A stretch of DNA of 62,253 nt from Streptomyces glomeratus (GCF_021462825.1 NZ_JAKEEB010000037.1:1-62253); one strand, 5' to 3'. Counted from the stretch's first letter, positions 8,917 to 18,066 are shown. Made by a program: numbers and translations. The notes: a model not told the origin generated them from the sequence alone.

Positions 8917-11900
8917 ATGGCCTCGTTGCCGAACCCGTCCCTTTCGTCCGCCTCCGACCCCCGGACCCGAGTCGAAGCCCTCCGGGAAGCCCTCGCCACG
9001 CGTGTCGTGGTGGCCGACGGCGCGATGGGCACGATGCTCCAGGCCCAGGACCCGACGCTGGAGGACTTCCAGGGCCTCGAAGGCTGCAACGAGATCCTCA
9101 ACCTCACCCGCCCGGACATCGTCCGCTCGGTCCACGAGGCCTACTTCGCGGTGGGCGTCGACTGCGTCGAGACCAACACCTTCGGGGCCAACCACGCGGC
9201 CATGGCCGAGTACGAGATCGCCGACCGCGTGTACGAGCTGTCCGAGGCGGGCGCCCGGATCGCCCGCGAGGTCGCCGACACGTTCGCCGCCGACGACGGC
9301 CGCCGGCGCTGGGTGCTGGGCTCCATCGGCCCCGGCACCAAGCTGCCCACCCTCGGGCACGTCGCCTACACCACGATCCGTGACGGCTTCCAGGCCAATG
9401 CGGAGGGCCTGCTCGCCGGCGGCGCCGACGCCCTGATCGTCGAGACCACGCAGGACCTGCTGCAGACCAAGGCATCGGTCCTGGGCGCCCGCCGCGCCAT
9501 GGAGGCCACCGGCATCGAGGTGCCCCTGCTGTGCTCGATGGCCTTCGAGACCACCGGCACCATGCTGCTCGGTTCCGAGATCGGCGCGGCGCTCACCGCG
9601 CTGGAGCCGCTCGGCATCGACATGATCGGCCTGAACTGCTCGACCGGCCCCGCGGAGATGAGCGAGCACCTGCGCTACCTCACGCGCCACTCCCGCATCC
9701 CGCTGCTGTGCATGCCGAACGCCGGACTGCCGGTCCTCACCAAGGACGGCGCGCACTTCCCGCTCGGCCCCCAGGGCCTGGCCGACGCCCAGGAGAACTT
9801 CGTCCGCGACTACGGGCTCTCCCTGGTCGGCGGCTGCTGCGGCACCACCCCCGAGCATCTGCGCCAGGTCGTCGAGCGGGTCCGCGGCCTCACCCCGGTC
9901 GAGCGCAGCCCGCGGCCCGAGGCGGGCGCCGCCTCCCTCTACCAGAATGTGCCCTTCCGCCAGGACACCTCCTACCTGGCCATCGGCGAGCGCACCAACG
10001 CCAACGGCTCCAAGAAGTTCCGCGAGGCCATGCTCGACGGCCGCTGGGACGACTGCGTGGAGATGGCCCGCGAGCAGATCCGCGAGGGCGCCCACATGCT
10101 CGACCTGTGCGTCGACTACGTGGGCCGGGACGGCGTCGCCGACATGGAGGAGCTGGCCGGCCGTTTCGCCACCGCCTCCACCCTGCCGATCGTCCTCGAC
10201 TCCACCGAGGTCGAGGTCATCAGGGCGGGCCTGGAGAAGCTGGGCGGCCGGGCCGTCATCAACTCCGTCAACTACGAGGACGGCGACGGCCCCGATTCCC
10301 GGTTCGCGAAGGTGACCCGGCTCGCGCGCGAGCACGGTGCCGCGCTCATCGCACTGACCATCGACGAGGAGGGCCAGGCCCGTACCCCCGAGAAGAAGGT
10401 GGAGATCGCCGAGCGGCTCATCGCCGACCTGACCGGCAACTGGGGCATCCGGGAGGAGGACATCCTCATCGACACCCTGACCTTCACCATCTGCACCGGC
10501 CAGGAGGAGTCCCGCAAGGACGGCATCGCCACCATCGAGGCGATCCGCGAGCTGAAGAGGCGCCACCCCGACGTGCAGACCACGCTGGGCCTGTCGAACA
10601 TCTCCTTCGGTCTCAACCCGGCCGCCCGCATCCTGCTCAACTCCGTCTTCCTCGACGAGTGCGTCAAGGCCGGGCTGGACTCCGCGATCGTGCACGCCTC
10701 GAAGATCCTGCCGATCGCACGCTTCGACGAGGAGCAGGTCACCACCGCGCTCGACCTGATCTACGACCGCCGCACCGAGGACTACGACCCGCTGCAGAAG
10801 CTGATGGCGCTGTTCGAGGGCGCCACCGCCAAGTCCCTGAAGGCAGGCAGGGCCGAGGAACTGGCCGCGCTGCCGCTGGACGAACGTCTCAAGCGGCGCA
10901 TCATCGACGGCGAGAAGAACGGCCTGGAAACCGACCTCGACGAGGCCCTTGAGACCCGCCCGGCCCTCGACATCGTCAACGAGACGCTTCTGGACGGCAT
11001 GAAGGTCGTCGGTGAGCTGTTCGGCTCCGGCCAGATGCAGCTGCCGTTCGTGCTCCAGTCCGCCGAGGTCATGAAGGCCGCCGTCGCCTACCTCGAGCCG
11101 TACATGGAGAAGACCGACGAGGCGGGCAAGGGCACCATCGTGCTCGCCACCGTGCGCGGCGACGTCCACGACATCGGCAAGAACCTCGTCGACATCATCC
11201 TGTCCAACAACGGCTACAACGTCGTCAACCTCGGCATCAAGCAGCCGGTCTCCGCGATCCTCGAGGCCGCCGAGGAACACCGGGCCGACGTCATCGGCAT
11301 GTCCGGGCTCCTGGTCAAGTCCACGGTGATCATGAAGGAGAACCTGGAGGAGCTCAACCAGCGGGGCCTTGCCGCCACCTACCCGGTCATCCTCGGCGGC
11401 GCCGCACTCACCCGCGCGTATGTGGAACAGGACCTGTACGAGCTGTACGAGGGCGAGGTCCGCTACGCCCGCGACGCCTTCGAGGGCCTGCGCCTGATGG
11501 ACGCGCTCATCGGGGTCAAGCGGGGTGTTCCCGGGGCCAAGCTGCCCGAGCTGCGGCAGCGCCGGGTGCGGGCCGCCACCGTCGAGATCGAGGAGCGGCC
11601 GGAGGAGGGGCACGTCCGCTCCGACGTCGCCACCGACAATCCGGTGCCCACCCCGCCCTTCTGGGGGACCCGCGTCATCAAGGGCATCCCGCTCAAGGAC
11701 TACGCCTCCTGGCTGGACGAGGGCGCGCTCTTCAAGGGCCAGTGGGGCCTGAAGCAGGCCCGCACGGGTGAGGGGCCGACGTACGAGGAGCTCGTCGAGA
11801 CCGAGGGCCGGCCCCGGCTGCGCGGCCTGCTCGACCGGCTCCAGACGGAGAACCTCCTTGAAGCGGCCGTCGTCTACGGCTACTTCCCGTGCGTGTCCAA

Positions 11901-12438
11901 GGACGACGACCTGATCGTCCTCGACGAGGCGGGCAACGAGCGCACCCGGTTCACCTTCCCGCGCCAGCGCCGGGGCCGCCGGCTGTGCCTGGCCGACTTC
12001 TTCCGCCCCGAGGAGTCCGGCGAACAGGACGTCGTGGGCTTCCAGGTCGTCACCGTCGGCTCCCGGATCGGCGAGGAGACCGGGCGCCTCTTCGAGTCGA
12101 ACTCATACCGCGACTACCTCGAACTGCACGGGCTGTCCGTGCAGTTGGCGGAGGCGCTCGCGGAGTACTGGCACGCGCGGGTGCGCGCCGAACTCGGCTT
12201 CGCCGGCGAGGACCCGTCCGACATCGAGGACATGTTCGCCCTCAAGTACCGCGGCGCCCGTTTCTCGCTCGGCTACGGCGCCTGCCCCGATCTGGAGGAC
12301 CGCGCCAAGATCGCCCAGCTCCTCGAGCCGGAGCGGATCGGCGTGCACCTCTCCGAGGAGTTCCAGCTCCACCCGGAGCAGTCCACGGACGCCATCGTGA
12401 TCCACCACCCGGAGGCGAAGTACTTCAACGCCCGCTGA
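8917..12438 (+). CDS. metH: Cobalamin-dependent methionine synthase
   Basis: Transfers a methyl group from 5-methyltetrahydrofolate to homocysteine via methylcobalamin. The 1173 residues contain all four modules. The homocysteine domain (about 20-330) has zinc ligands in 'LNCSTGP' and 'GGCCGTTPEH'. The pterin domain (about 350-620) begins 'AIGERTNANGSKKF'. The cobalamin module (about 640-880) has the lower-ligand motif 'DVHDIGKN' at residues 749-756. The reactivation domain follows, with 'GYFPC' and 'SLGYGACPDLEDR'. Start ATG 8917 (MASLPNPS) is preceded by AGGGAG; an in-frame ATG at 8869 lacks such a site. It is divergent from gylR. No cobalamin or SAM/SAH riboswitch could be recognised in the short leader. 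Confidence 0.96.
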   Translation: MASLPNPSLSSASDPRTRVEALREALATRVVVADGAMGTMLQAQDPTLEDFQGLEGCNEILNLTRPDIVRSVHEAYFAVGVDCVETNTFGANHAAMAEYEIADRVYELSEAGARIAREVADTFAADDGRRRWVLGSIGPGTKLPTLGHVAYTTIRDGFQANAEGLLAGGADALIVETTQDLLQTKASVLGARRAMEATGIEVPLLCSMAFETTGTMLLGSEIGAALTALEPLGIDMIGLNCSTGPAEMSEHLRYLTRHSRIPLLCMPNAGLPVLTKDGAHFPLGPQGLADAQENFVRDYGLSLVGGCCGTTPEHLRQVVERVRGLTPVERSPRPEAGAASLYQNVPFRQDTSYLAIGERTNANGSKKFREAMLDGRWDDCVEMAREQIREGAHMLDLCVDYVGRDGVADMEELAGRFATASTLPIVLDSTEVEVIRAGLEKLGGRAVINSVNYEDGDGPDSRFAKVTRLAREHGAALIALTIDEEGQARTPEKKVEIAERLIADLTGNWGIREEDILIDTLTFTICTGQEESRKDGIATIEAIRELKRRHPDVQTTLGLSNISFGLNPAARILLNSVFLDECVKAGLDSAIVHASKILPIARFDEEQVTTALDLIYDRRTEDYDPLQKLMALFEGATAKSLKAGRAEELAALPLDERLKRRIIDGEKNGLETDLDEALETRPALDIVNETLLDGMKVVGELFGSGQMQLPFVLQSAEVMKAAVAYLEPYMEKTDEAGKGTIVLATVRGDVHDIGKNLVDIILSNNGYNVVNLGIKQPVSAILEAAEEHRADVIGMSGLLVKSTVIMKENLEELNQRGLAATYPVILGGAALTRAYVEQDLYELYEGEVRYARDAFEGLRLMDALIGVKRGVPGAKLPELRQRRVRAATVEIEERPEEGHVRSDVATDNPVPTPPFWGTRVIKGIPLKDYASWLDEGALFKGQWGLKQARTGEGPTYEELVETEGRPRLRGLLDRLQTENLLEAAVVYGYFPCVSKDDDLIVLDEAGNERTRFTFPRQRRGRRLCLADFFRPEESGEQDVVGFQVVTVGSRIGEETGRLFESNSYRDYLELHGLSVQLAEALAEYWHARVRAELGFAGEDPSDIEDMFALKYRGARFSLGYGACPDLEDRAKIAQLLEPERIGVHLSEEFQLHPEQSTDAIVIHHPEAKYFNAR

Positions 12439-12835
12439 CCCCACTGCCCGGGGCCACAGCGAGGGAGCGACGGACCGGCGTCCGCCGCGCGGGGCCGATG
12501 CGGCGGGCGTCCGTTGCGGGGAAGGGGGCCATGCCGCGGGTGTCCGTCGGGCGGGAGCTGGGACGCGGGCGCCCGTCGCGCCGGGCCGACGTTCGTGCGG
12601 GGGCGGCGCGCCGAAGGCCGGTCATGGTGGACGCCGCGGGCGTTCGTCTCCGGGACGGCTCGGCGAGTGTGCCCGTCCGGTGGGCCCCCAGGCGGCGGGA
12701 GTCCTTCGCGCGGGGACGCCGGGCGCCCCTCCCAGGGATCACGACCCCGCGGTCCCGTGGGGCGGGCGTCGGTGTGAGGTGTCACGCGTCGCCACGCGGT
12801 TTCCCCGTGCGCGTCGTACACTGGTCGGTCCACCG
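12439..12835. other. Intergenic region metH to HAD gene
   Basis: About 400 bp without a convincing gene. It contains several degenerate copies of the core CGCGGGYGTYCGT (near 12505, 12535 and 12635) in very GC-rich sequence that could be an eroded coding remnant. Near its right edge TACACT (about 12817) could be a -10 box for the HAD gene. Confidence 0.35.
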
Positions 12836-12866
12836 CAGGCCGGTTCCCCCTCCGGGAACCGGCCTG
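12836..12866 (+). promoter_or_regulatory. Perfect 13-bp hairpin in the HAD gene leader
   Basis: CAGGCCGGTTCCC and GGGAACCGGCCTG form a perfect 13-bp stem with the five-base loop CCTCC, ending eight bases before the ribosome-binding AAGGAGG. It may be a terminator/attenuator or a 5'-stabilising hairpin of the HAD message. Confidence 0.6.
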
Positions 12867-12892
12867 GTCGTCCCTTGAAGGAGGTACGCCGG

Positions 12893-13594
12893 ATGACCAC
12901 AACGGTCCCCGCGCTCGGAACCCGTACGGCCGAAGGCTCGGCCCTGCAGGCTGTGCTTCTCGACATGGACGGCACCCTGGTGGACACCGAGGGATTCTGG
13001 TGGGACGTCGAGGTCGAGGTCTTCGCCTCCCTCGGTCACACCCTCGACGAGTCCTGGCGCCATGTCGTGGTCGGCGGTCCCATGACGCGCAGCGCGGGCT
13101 TCCTGATCGAGGCCACCGGCGCCGACATCACCCTCGACGAACTGAGCGTGCTGCTCAACAACGGGTTCGAGGACCGTATCGACCACAGACTGCCCCTGAT
13201 GCCCGGCGCCGCGCGGCTGCTGGCCGAACTGGCGGCGCACGAGATCCCCACCGCCCTGGTCTCCGCTTCACACCGGCGCATCATCGACCGGGTCCTGGCC
13301 TCGATCGGCCCCCAGTACTTCGCCCTCACCGTCGCCGGGGACGAGGTGCCGCGCACCAAGCCGTTCCCGGACCCCTACCTGCTGGCGGCCTCGGGCCTCG
13401 ACGCGGACCCCGCCAGGTGCGCGGTCATCGAGGACACCGCCACCGGTGTCGCGGCCGCCGAGGCGGCCGGCTGCCGGGTGGTCGCCGTGCCGTCCGTCGC
13501 GCCCATCGCCCCCACCCCCGGCCGCACCGTGGTGACCTCTCTCGAGGAGGTCGACCTGCCATTTCTCCGGCGTTTGATGACGGAAATGCGTTGA
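12893..13594 (+). CDS. HAD-superfamily hydrolase (beta-phosphoglucomutase-like)
   Basis: A 233-residue cytoplasmic phosphatase or phosphomutase of HAD subfamily IA. All four motifs are present: the nucleophile and acid in 'LLDMDGTLVDTEGFW' (about residues 21-35), the Ser of 'ALVSASHRR', the Lys of 'KPFPDPYLLAA', and the acidic 'VIEDTATGVAAAEAAG'. An alpha-helical cap lies between motifs I and II. Start ATG 12893 has AAGGAGG eight bases upstream. Substrate is not predictable; family members act on sugar phosphates, phosphoglycolate and similar compounds. It is monocistronic and follows a strong leader hairpin. Confidence 0.9.
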   Translation: MTTTVPALGTRTAEGSALQAVLLDMDGTLVDTEGFWWDVEVEVFASLGHTLDESWRHVVVGGPMTRSAGFLIEATGADITLDELSVLLNNGFEDRIDHRLPLMPGAARLLAELAAHEIPTALVSASHRRIIDRVLASIGPQYFALTVAGDEVPRTKPFPDPYLLAASGLDADPARCAVIEDTATGVAAAEAAGCRVVAVPSVAPIAPTPGRTVVTSLEEVDLPFLRRLMTEMR

Positions 13595-13705
13595 GCGTTC
13601 ACCGAGCGTGCTTCACGAATGGAAGAAATACCGTCGGCCGCTCAAACGAATAAATAAATACCGGCCTCCCGGCCGAATTCAGATGTCTCTCAGTGCACTT
13701 GAGAG

Positions 13706-13721
13706 TGTGACGTTCGTCACG
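13706..13721. promoter_or_regulatory. Crp-like binding site
   Basis: TGTGACGTTCGTCACG matches the Crp consensus TGTGA-N6-TCACA at all but the last position, with fully symmetric GTGACG/CGTCAC arms. Streptomyces encode a Crp protein that binds GTG-N8-CAC-like palindromes. The next gene downstream on the plus strand starts at 14014. Confidence 0.45.
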
Positions 13722-13757
13722 CGTTCGGGGGTCGACAGTGAATGCGAAGTGTGCTGA

Positions 13758-13776
13758 ACCCCCCTCTTCGGGGGGT
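13758..13776 (+). terminator. Hairpin terminator or leader hairpin
   Basis: ACCCCCC and GGGGGGT form a 7-bp stem with a TCTTC loop, 160 bp after the HAD gene stop and 240 bp before the next start. It may terminate transcription from the HAD gene; there is no U-tract. Confidence 0.45.
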
Positions 13777-14013
13777 CCAGGCGTGCCCTTGTGTCCCGAT
13801 TGGTGGAACGCTGCACGAATCCTTCCCTGCGCGCTTTTTCGGTCCGTCCGCAACCGGTTTCGCAGCGTGATGGGAACTCAACTCCGGTGGCGGTGAGCCT
13901 TCCTGTAGGCGCGGTCTAATCTCGTCGCGAGCACATCGCCACATCCCCGTGATCCGTCGCACCACCCATGCTTGACGGATACACGGATCCAACAGCCCTG
14001 GAGAAACTCGAGC

Positions 14014-15618
14014 ATGAACCGCAAGACTTTGGTGCTGCCGGCCGTCGTCGGTCTGCTCACCCCCGTCCTCGCTGCCTGCGGCGGGTCCGACAGTGGGGGC
14101 AAGAGCGGTGACGCCATCGTCGTCGGAACCACCGACCGGTTCACCGCCTCCAACGACGCGCCCGCGCCCGTCGACCCGGCGTACGCGTACGACGTCGGCA
14201 GCTGGAACATCCTGCGCCAGACCGTGCAGACCCTGATGGTCCAGCCTCGCGGTGACGGCGAGCCCGAGCCCGAGGCCGCCGAGAGCTGCGGCTTCACCGA
14301 CACCGGCAACGAGCGCTACGCCTGCAAGCTGCGCAGCGGCCTGAAGTTCTCCAACGGCGACCCGGTCAACGCGGCCGCCGTGAAGTTCTCCATCGACCGC
14401 GCCCTCTCGATCAAGGCCGACAGCGGCGTCTTCGCACTGCTGTCCACCATCGACACCGTCGAGACGCAGGGCGACAACGAAGTCGTCTTCCACCTGAAGA
14501 CCGCGGACGCCACCTTCCCGTTCAAGCTGTCGACGCCGGTCGCCGGCATCGTCGACCCCAAGGACTACGAGAAGAACAAGCTCCGCGACGGCTTCCAGAT
14601 CGACGGCTCGGGCCCGTACACGATGCAGGCCGAGGTCCAGAACAACGAGCTGGTCAAGGCCACCTTCACCAAGAACCCCGACTACAAGGGCCTGCTGACG
14701 CCCAAGAACGACAAGGTGGTTCTGGAGCCCTTCAAGGACGCCGACAGCATGGGCACCGCCCTCGACAAGGGCGACATCGACGTCATGACCCGCCAGATGT
14801 CCCCGGAGCAGATCCGCAAGCTCCAGAACGACACCACGGGCAAGGTCAACCTCGTGGAGATGCCGGGCCTCGAGATCCGCTACCTCGGCTTCAACACCGA
14901 TGCCTCCTCGGTCAAGAGCAAGGCCGTCCGCCAGGCCATGGCCCAGGTCGTCGACCGCAGCGCCCTCGTCTCCAAGGTGTACGGCAGCGAGGCCCAGGCC
15001 CTGTACTCGCTGGTCCCGGCCACCATCACCGGCCACACCAACGCGTTCTTCAACAAGTACAGCGACCCGAACGTGGCCAAGGCCCGCACGCTGCTGAACA
15101 AGGCGAACATCACCACCCCGGTGAAGCTGACGCTGCACTACACGACCGACCACTACGGCTCGGCCACCGCCCAGGAGTTCGGGGTGCTCAAGCAGCAGCT
15201 CAACGCCAGCGGCCTGTTCGACGTCAGCATCCAGGGCGCCACCTGGGACAAGTTCCGCCCGGCCGAGAAGAAGGGCCAGTACGACGTCTACGGGATGGGC
15301 TGGTTCCCGGACTTCCCGGACGCCGACAACTACCTCGCGCCGTTCCTCGACAAGGACAACACCCTCGGCTCGCCGTACGACAACACCGAGATCCGCAACA
15401 CCCTGATCCCGCAGTCCCGGCGTGAGGCCGACCGTCTCACCGCGTCGAAGAGCCTCAGCGACATCCAGGACATCGTCGCCGACGATGTGCCGATCCTCCC
15501 GCTGTGGCAGGGCAAGCAGTACGTCGCCACCCGGGACGACATCACGGGCAGCGAGTACGCGATGAACTCCTCCTCCACGCTCCAGCTGTGGGAGCTCGGC
15601 CGGGGTGTGAGCGACTGA
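14014..15618 (+). CDS. Family 5 solute-binding lipoprotein (oligopeptide/dipeptide ABC)
   Basis: A 534-residue extracytoplasmic binding protein of the OppA/DppA type. A signal peptide (MNRKTLVLPAVVGLLTPV) ends in the lipobox LAAC with the acylated Cys at residue 22. The SBP family 5 core is evident in 'YACKLRSGLKFSNGDPV' and 'AVKFSIDRAL', and in the C-terminal 'MGWFPDFPDADNYLAPFLD' ligand-lobe motif. Start ATG 14014 places the signal peptide directly at the N-terminus. No permease or ATPase gene is adjacent. The next gene is a paralogue. The ligand is probably a peptide but cannot be named. Confidence 0.92.
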   Translation: MNRKTLVLPAVVGLLTPVLAACGGSDSGGKSGDAIVVGTTDRFTASNDAPAPVDPAYAYDVGSWNILRQTVQTLMVQPRGDGEPEPEAAESCGFTDTGNERYACKLRSGLKFSNGDPVNAAAVKFSIDRALSIKADSGVFALLSTIDTVETQGDNEVVFHLKTADATFPFKLSTPVAGIVDPKDYEKNKLRDGFQIDGSGPYTMQAEVQNNELVKATFTKNPDYKGLLTPKNDKVVLEPFKDADSMGTALDKGDIDVMTRQMSPEQIRKLQNDTTGKVNLVEMPGLEIRYLGFNTDASSVKSKAVRQAMAQVVDRSALVSKVYGSEAQALYSLVPATITGHTNAFFNKYSDPNVAKARTLLNKANITTPVKLTLHYTTDHYGSATAQEFGVLKQQLNASGLFDVSIQGATWDKFRPAEKKGQYDVYGMGWFPDFPDADNYLAPFLDKDNTLGSPYDNTEIRNTLIPQSRREADRLTASKSLSDIQDIVADDVPILPLWQGKQYVATRDDITGSEYAMNSSSTLQLWELGRGVSD

Positions 15619-15637
15619 CCCCACCCGCCCCAGCGAA

Positions 15638-15661
15638 CCCCCGGGCCGCCCGGCCCGGGGG
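15638..15661 (+). terminator. Terminator between the two binding-protein genes
   Basis: CCCCCGGGCC and GGCCCGGGGG pair as a perfect 10-bp stem with a four-base loop, 20 bases after the first binding-protein stop. It suggests that the paralogues are transcribed separately or that readthrough is attenuated. Confidence 0.65.
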
Positions 15662-15747
15662 CCATTGCCATGTCCGCGATACCATCCGGAGGCTCCTGCA
15701 CGGTCCGGCCCATCCGAGCCGGCCAACAAGAACCGAAGACAAGGCAC

Positions 15748-17337
15748 ATGCACGTGAACATGCGCAACCAGTTGCCGGTGCTGATCGTGACCACGGGTCT
15801 GGCCGCCGGCCTGCTCGCCGGATGCGGCTCCGAGACCGACGACTCCTCGGGCACGGGCTCACCCGTCGTGATGGGAATGTCCGACGACGTCCTGGCCACC
15901 GACCCGGCCTCCGGCTACGACCCCGGATCCTGGCTGCTGTTCAACAACGTCTTCCAGTCCCTGCTGAGCTTTCCCAAGGGCGGCACCGAACCCGAGCCGG
16001 AGGCCGCCCGGCAGTGCTCGTTCACCGACACGGAGACCAGGGTCTATTCGTGCACGCTCAAGGACGGACTGAAGTTCAGCAACGGTGACCCGCTCACCTC
16101 GAAGGACGTCAAGTTCTCCTTCGACCGCATGCTGAAGATCAACGACTCCGCCGGTCCCGCCATCATGTTCCCCATGCTCGGCTCGGTGGCGGCCCCGGAC
16201 GAGAAAACGGTCGTCTTCCGGCTGAAGTACGCCGACGCGACCTTCCCCAGCAAGATAGCCTCCGGCGCCGGGGCGATCGTGGACCACAAGGTCTACCCCG
16301 CCGACGCCCTGCGAAAGGACGGCCAGGCGGTGGGCTCCGGCCCCTACAAGCTGGACTCCTTCGGCAAGGACAAGGCCGTCTTCTCCGTCAACGGCGCCTA
16401 CCGGGGCGGCGTCAAGCCCCGCAACTCCGGTGTCACCATACGGTTCTTCCACGGCGACCAGTCCGCCCTCAAGAAGGCCCTGCTGAACCGGGAGGTCGAC
16501 CTCGCCTACCGCGGTCTCGCCGCCTCCGACATCGCCGACATCGACAACGACACCTCCACCGGCAGGGGAATCGAGGTCGTCGAAGGCTCCAGCGCCGAGG
16601 TCCAGCACCTGGTCTTCAACATGAACGACCCGATGGCCGGCAAGCTCGGCGTCCGTAAGGCCATCGCCTACCTCCTGGACCGCGAGGCCCTCGTCAGCAA
16701 GGTCTACAACGACACCGCGACCCCGCTCTACTCGATCATCCCCGCCGGTATCACCGGACACCAGACCTCGTTCTTCGACGCCTACGGCGCCCGCCCTTCG
16801 AAGGCACGGGCCGCGGCCGCACTGCGCGCCGCGGGCATCACCGGCAAGGTACCGCTGACGCTGTGGTCGACCCCCTCTCGCTACGGACCCGCCACCGACG
16901 AGGAGCTGAAGACCATCGCCCGGCAGCTCACCGAGAGCGGGCTGTTCGAGGCGACCGTCAAGTCCGTCCCCTTCGGCCAGTACGAGAAGGACATCGCAGC
17001 CGGAAAGTACGGCGTGTACGTCAAGGGCTGGGTGCCCGACTACCCGGACCCCGACAACTTCACCGCCCCGTTCTTCGGCAAGGGCAACGTGCTGGACAAC
17101 CACTACGCCAACAGCACGATCACCGGCGACCTGATCCCCAAGACGGCCGCCGAGAGCGACCGTTCGGCGACCGACGCCGACTACAGCCGGCTCCAGGACA
17201 TCGTCGCCGAGGACGTCCCCGTCATCCCCGTCTGGCAGGCCAAGCAGTACGCCGTCGCGCGCGACGACGTCTACGGCCTCGAGTACTGCCTCGACGCCTC
17301 GACCGTCTTCCGGTTCTGGGAGATCAGCAAGGGCTGA
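15748..17337 (+). CDS. Second family 5 solute-binding lipoprotein
   Basis: A 529-residue paralogue of the preceding protein, sharing 'LKDGLKFSNGDPLTSKDVKFSFDRML', 'YSIIPAGITGHQTSFFDAYG' and 'KGWVPDYPDPDNFTAPFFG'. The signal peptide ends at the lipobox LAGC (Cys at about residue 26). Three in-frame starts are close together: ATG 15748, GTG 15754 and ATG 15760. AAGG at 15741-15744 fits GTG 15754 best by spacing, so the start is uncertain by a few codons. The protein should be a lipid-anchored receptor delivering peptides to a permease encoded elsewhere. The tandem arrangement points to gene duplication with divergence of ligand. Confidence 0.9.
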   Translation: MHVNMRNQLPVLIVTTGLAAGLLAGCGSETDDSSGTGSPVVMGMSDDVLATDPASGYDPGSWLLFNNVFQSLLSFPKGGTEPEPEAARQCSFTDTETRVYSCTLKDGLKFSNGDPLTSKDVKFSFDRMLKINDSAGPAIMFPMLGSVAAPDEKTVVFRLKYADATFPSKIASGAGAIVDHKVYPADALRKDGQAVGSGPYKLDSFGKDKAVFSVNGAYRGGVKPRNSGVTIRFFHGDQSALKKALLNREVDLAYRGLAASDIADIDNDTSTGRGIEVVEGSSAEVQHLVFNMNDPMAGKLGVRKAIAYLLDREALVSKVYNDTATPLYSIIPAGITGHQTSFFDAYGARPSKARAAAALRAAGITGKVPLTLWSTPSRYGPATDEELKTIARQLTESGLFEATVKSVPFGQYEKDIAAGKYGVYVKGWVPDYPDPDNFTAPFFGKGNVLDNHYANSTITGDLIPKTAAESDRSATDADYSRLQDIVAEDVPVIPVWQAKQYAVARDDVYGLEYCLDASTVFRFWEISKG

Positions 17338-17353
17338 GCGACACCGTGCGAAC

Positions 17354-17378
17354 GCGGGCCCCGGGCGGCCGGGGCCGC
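17354..17378. terminator. Bidirectional hairpin between convergent genes
   Basis: GCGGGCCCCGG pairs with CCGGGGCCGC, with one bulged G and a four-base loop, filling the space between the plus-strand lipoprotein gene and the minus-strand response regulator gene. It could serve both. Confidence 0.5.
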
Positions 17379-17380
17379 GG

Positions 17381-18052
17381 CTACTGCGCGCCCGGGCGCA
17401 CCAGCCCGCTCTCGTACGCGTACACCGCGGCCTGCACCCGGTCCCGCAGCCCCAGCTTCGTGAGCACATGACCGACGTGCGTCTTCACCGTGGTCTCGCT
17501 GACGAACAGGTCGGCGGCGATCTCCGCGTTGGACAGGCCCCGCGCCACCAGCTTCAGCACCTCCACCTCGCGCTCGGTGAGGGTGTGCAGCGTGTCCGGA
17601 ACCGGCTCGTCCCCGGACGGCAGATGTCCCGCGTACTTGTCCAGGAGGCGGCGCGTGATGCTCGGAGCGAGCATGGCCTCGCCCGCCGCGACCACACGGA
17701 TCGCCTGCACCAGCTCGTCGGCGGGGGCGTCCTTGAGGAGGAACCCGCTGGCACCGGCGCGCAACGCCTCCACCACGTACTCGTCCAGATCGAAGGTGGT
17801 CAGCACCAGCACCTTCGCCGGGCCGTCCCGCCCGGGCCCGGTGATCTGCCGGGTCGCCTCCACCCCGTCCATCCGCGGCATGCGGATGTCCATCAGCACC
17901 ACATCGGGCTGCAGCGCACGCACCTGGTCGAGCGCCTGGAGGCCGTCTCCGGCCTCGCCGACGACCGCGATGTCCGGCTCGGCCTCAAGGATCATCCGGA
18001 AGCCCGTGCGCAGCAGCGGCTGGTCGTCGACCAGTAGGACGCGGATGGCCAC
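17381..18052 (-). CDS. NarL/FixJ-family response regulator
   Basis: A 223-residue DNA-binding response regulator. The receiver domain (about 1-120) has acidic residues D9/D10, the phosphoacceptor in 'VVLMDIRMPRMDG' (Asp55) and the Lys of 'GFLLKDAP'. The C-terminal LuxR-type helix-turn-helix is 'LTEREVEVLKLVARGLSNAEIAADLFVSETTVKTHV'. No histidine kinase gene adjoins it, so it is an orphan regulator here. Its ATG at 18052 lies only 14 bases after the stop of the upstream RecB-like gene on the same strand, so the two may be cotranscribed. Confidence 0.93.
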   Translation of the reverse strand: MAIRVLLVDDQPLLRTGFRMILEAEPDIAVVGEAGDGLQALDQVRALQPDVVLMDIRMPRMDGVEATRQITGPGRDGPAKVLVLTTFDLDEYVVEALRAGASGFLLKDAPADELVQAIRVVAAGEAMLAPSITRRLLDKYAGHLPSGDEPVPDTLHTLTEREVEVLKLVARGLSNAEIAADLFVSETTVKTHVGHVLTKLGLRDRVQAAVYAYESGLVRPGAQ

Positions 18053-18066
18053 GTAAGTCTCCTTCG

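Larger units (their letters stand above)
13595..14013. other. Regulatory intergenic region before the binding-protein genes
   Basis: A 419-bp gene-free stretch with locally low GC, including a run of TAAA/ATAA repeats at about 13645-13660. It contains an imperfect palindrome around AGTGCACT at about 13690-13698, a Crp-like site at 13706-13721, a strong hairpin at 13758-13776, and TCTAAT near 13915 as a possible -10 box. Its length and structures suggest complex control of the lipoprotein gene at 14014. Confidence 0.5.

Noticed and set aside
8845..11613. A 922-codon minus-strand frame opposite metH
   Set aside because: It mirrors metH codon bias; composition is repetitive Leu/Asp/Gly/Val and there is no start context.
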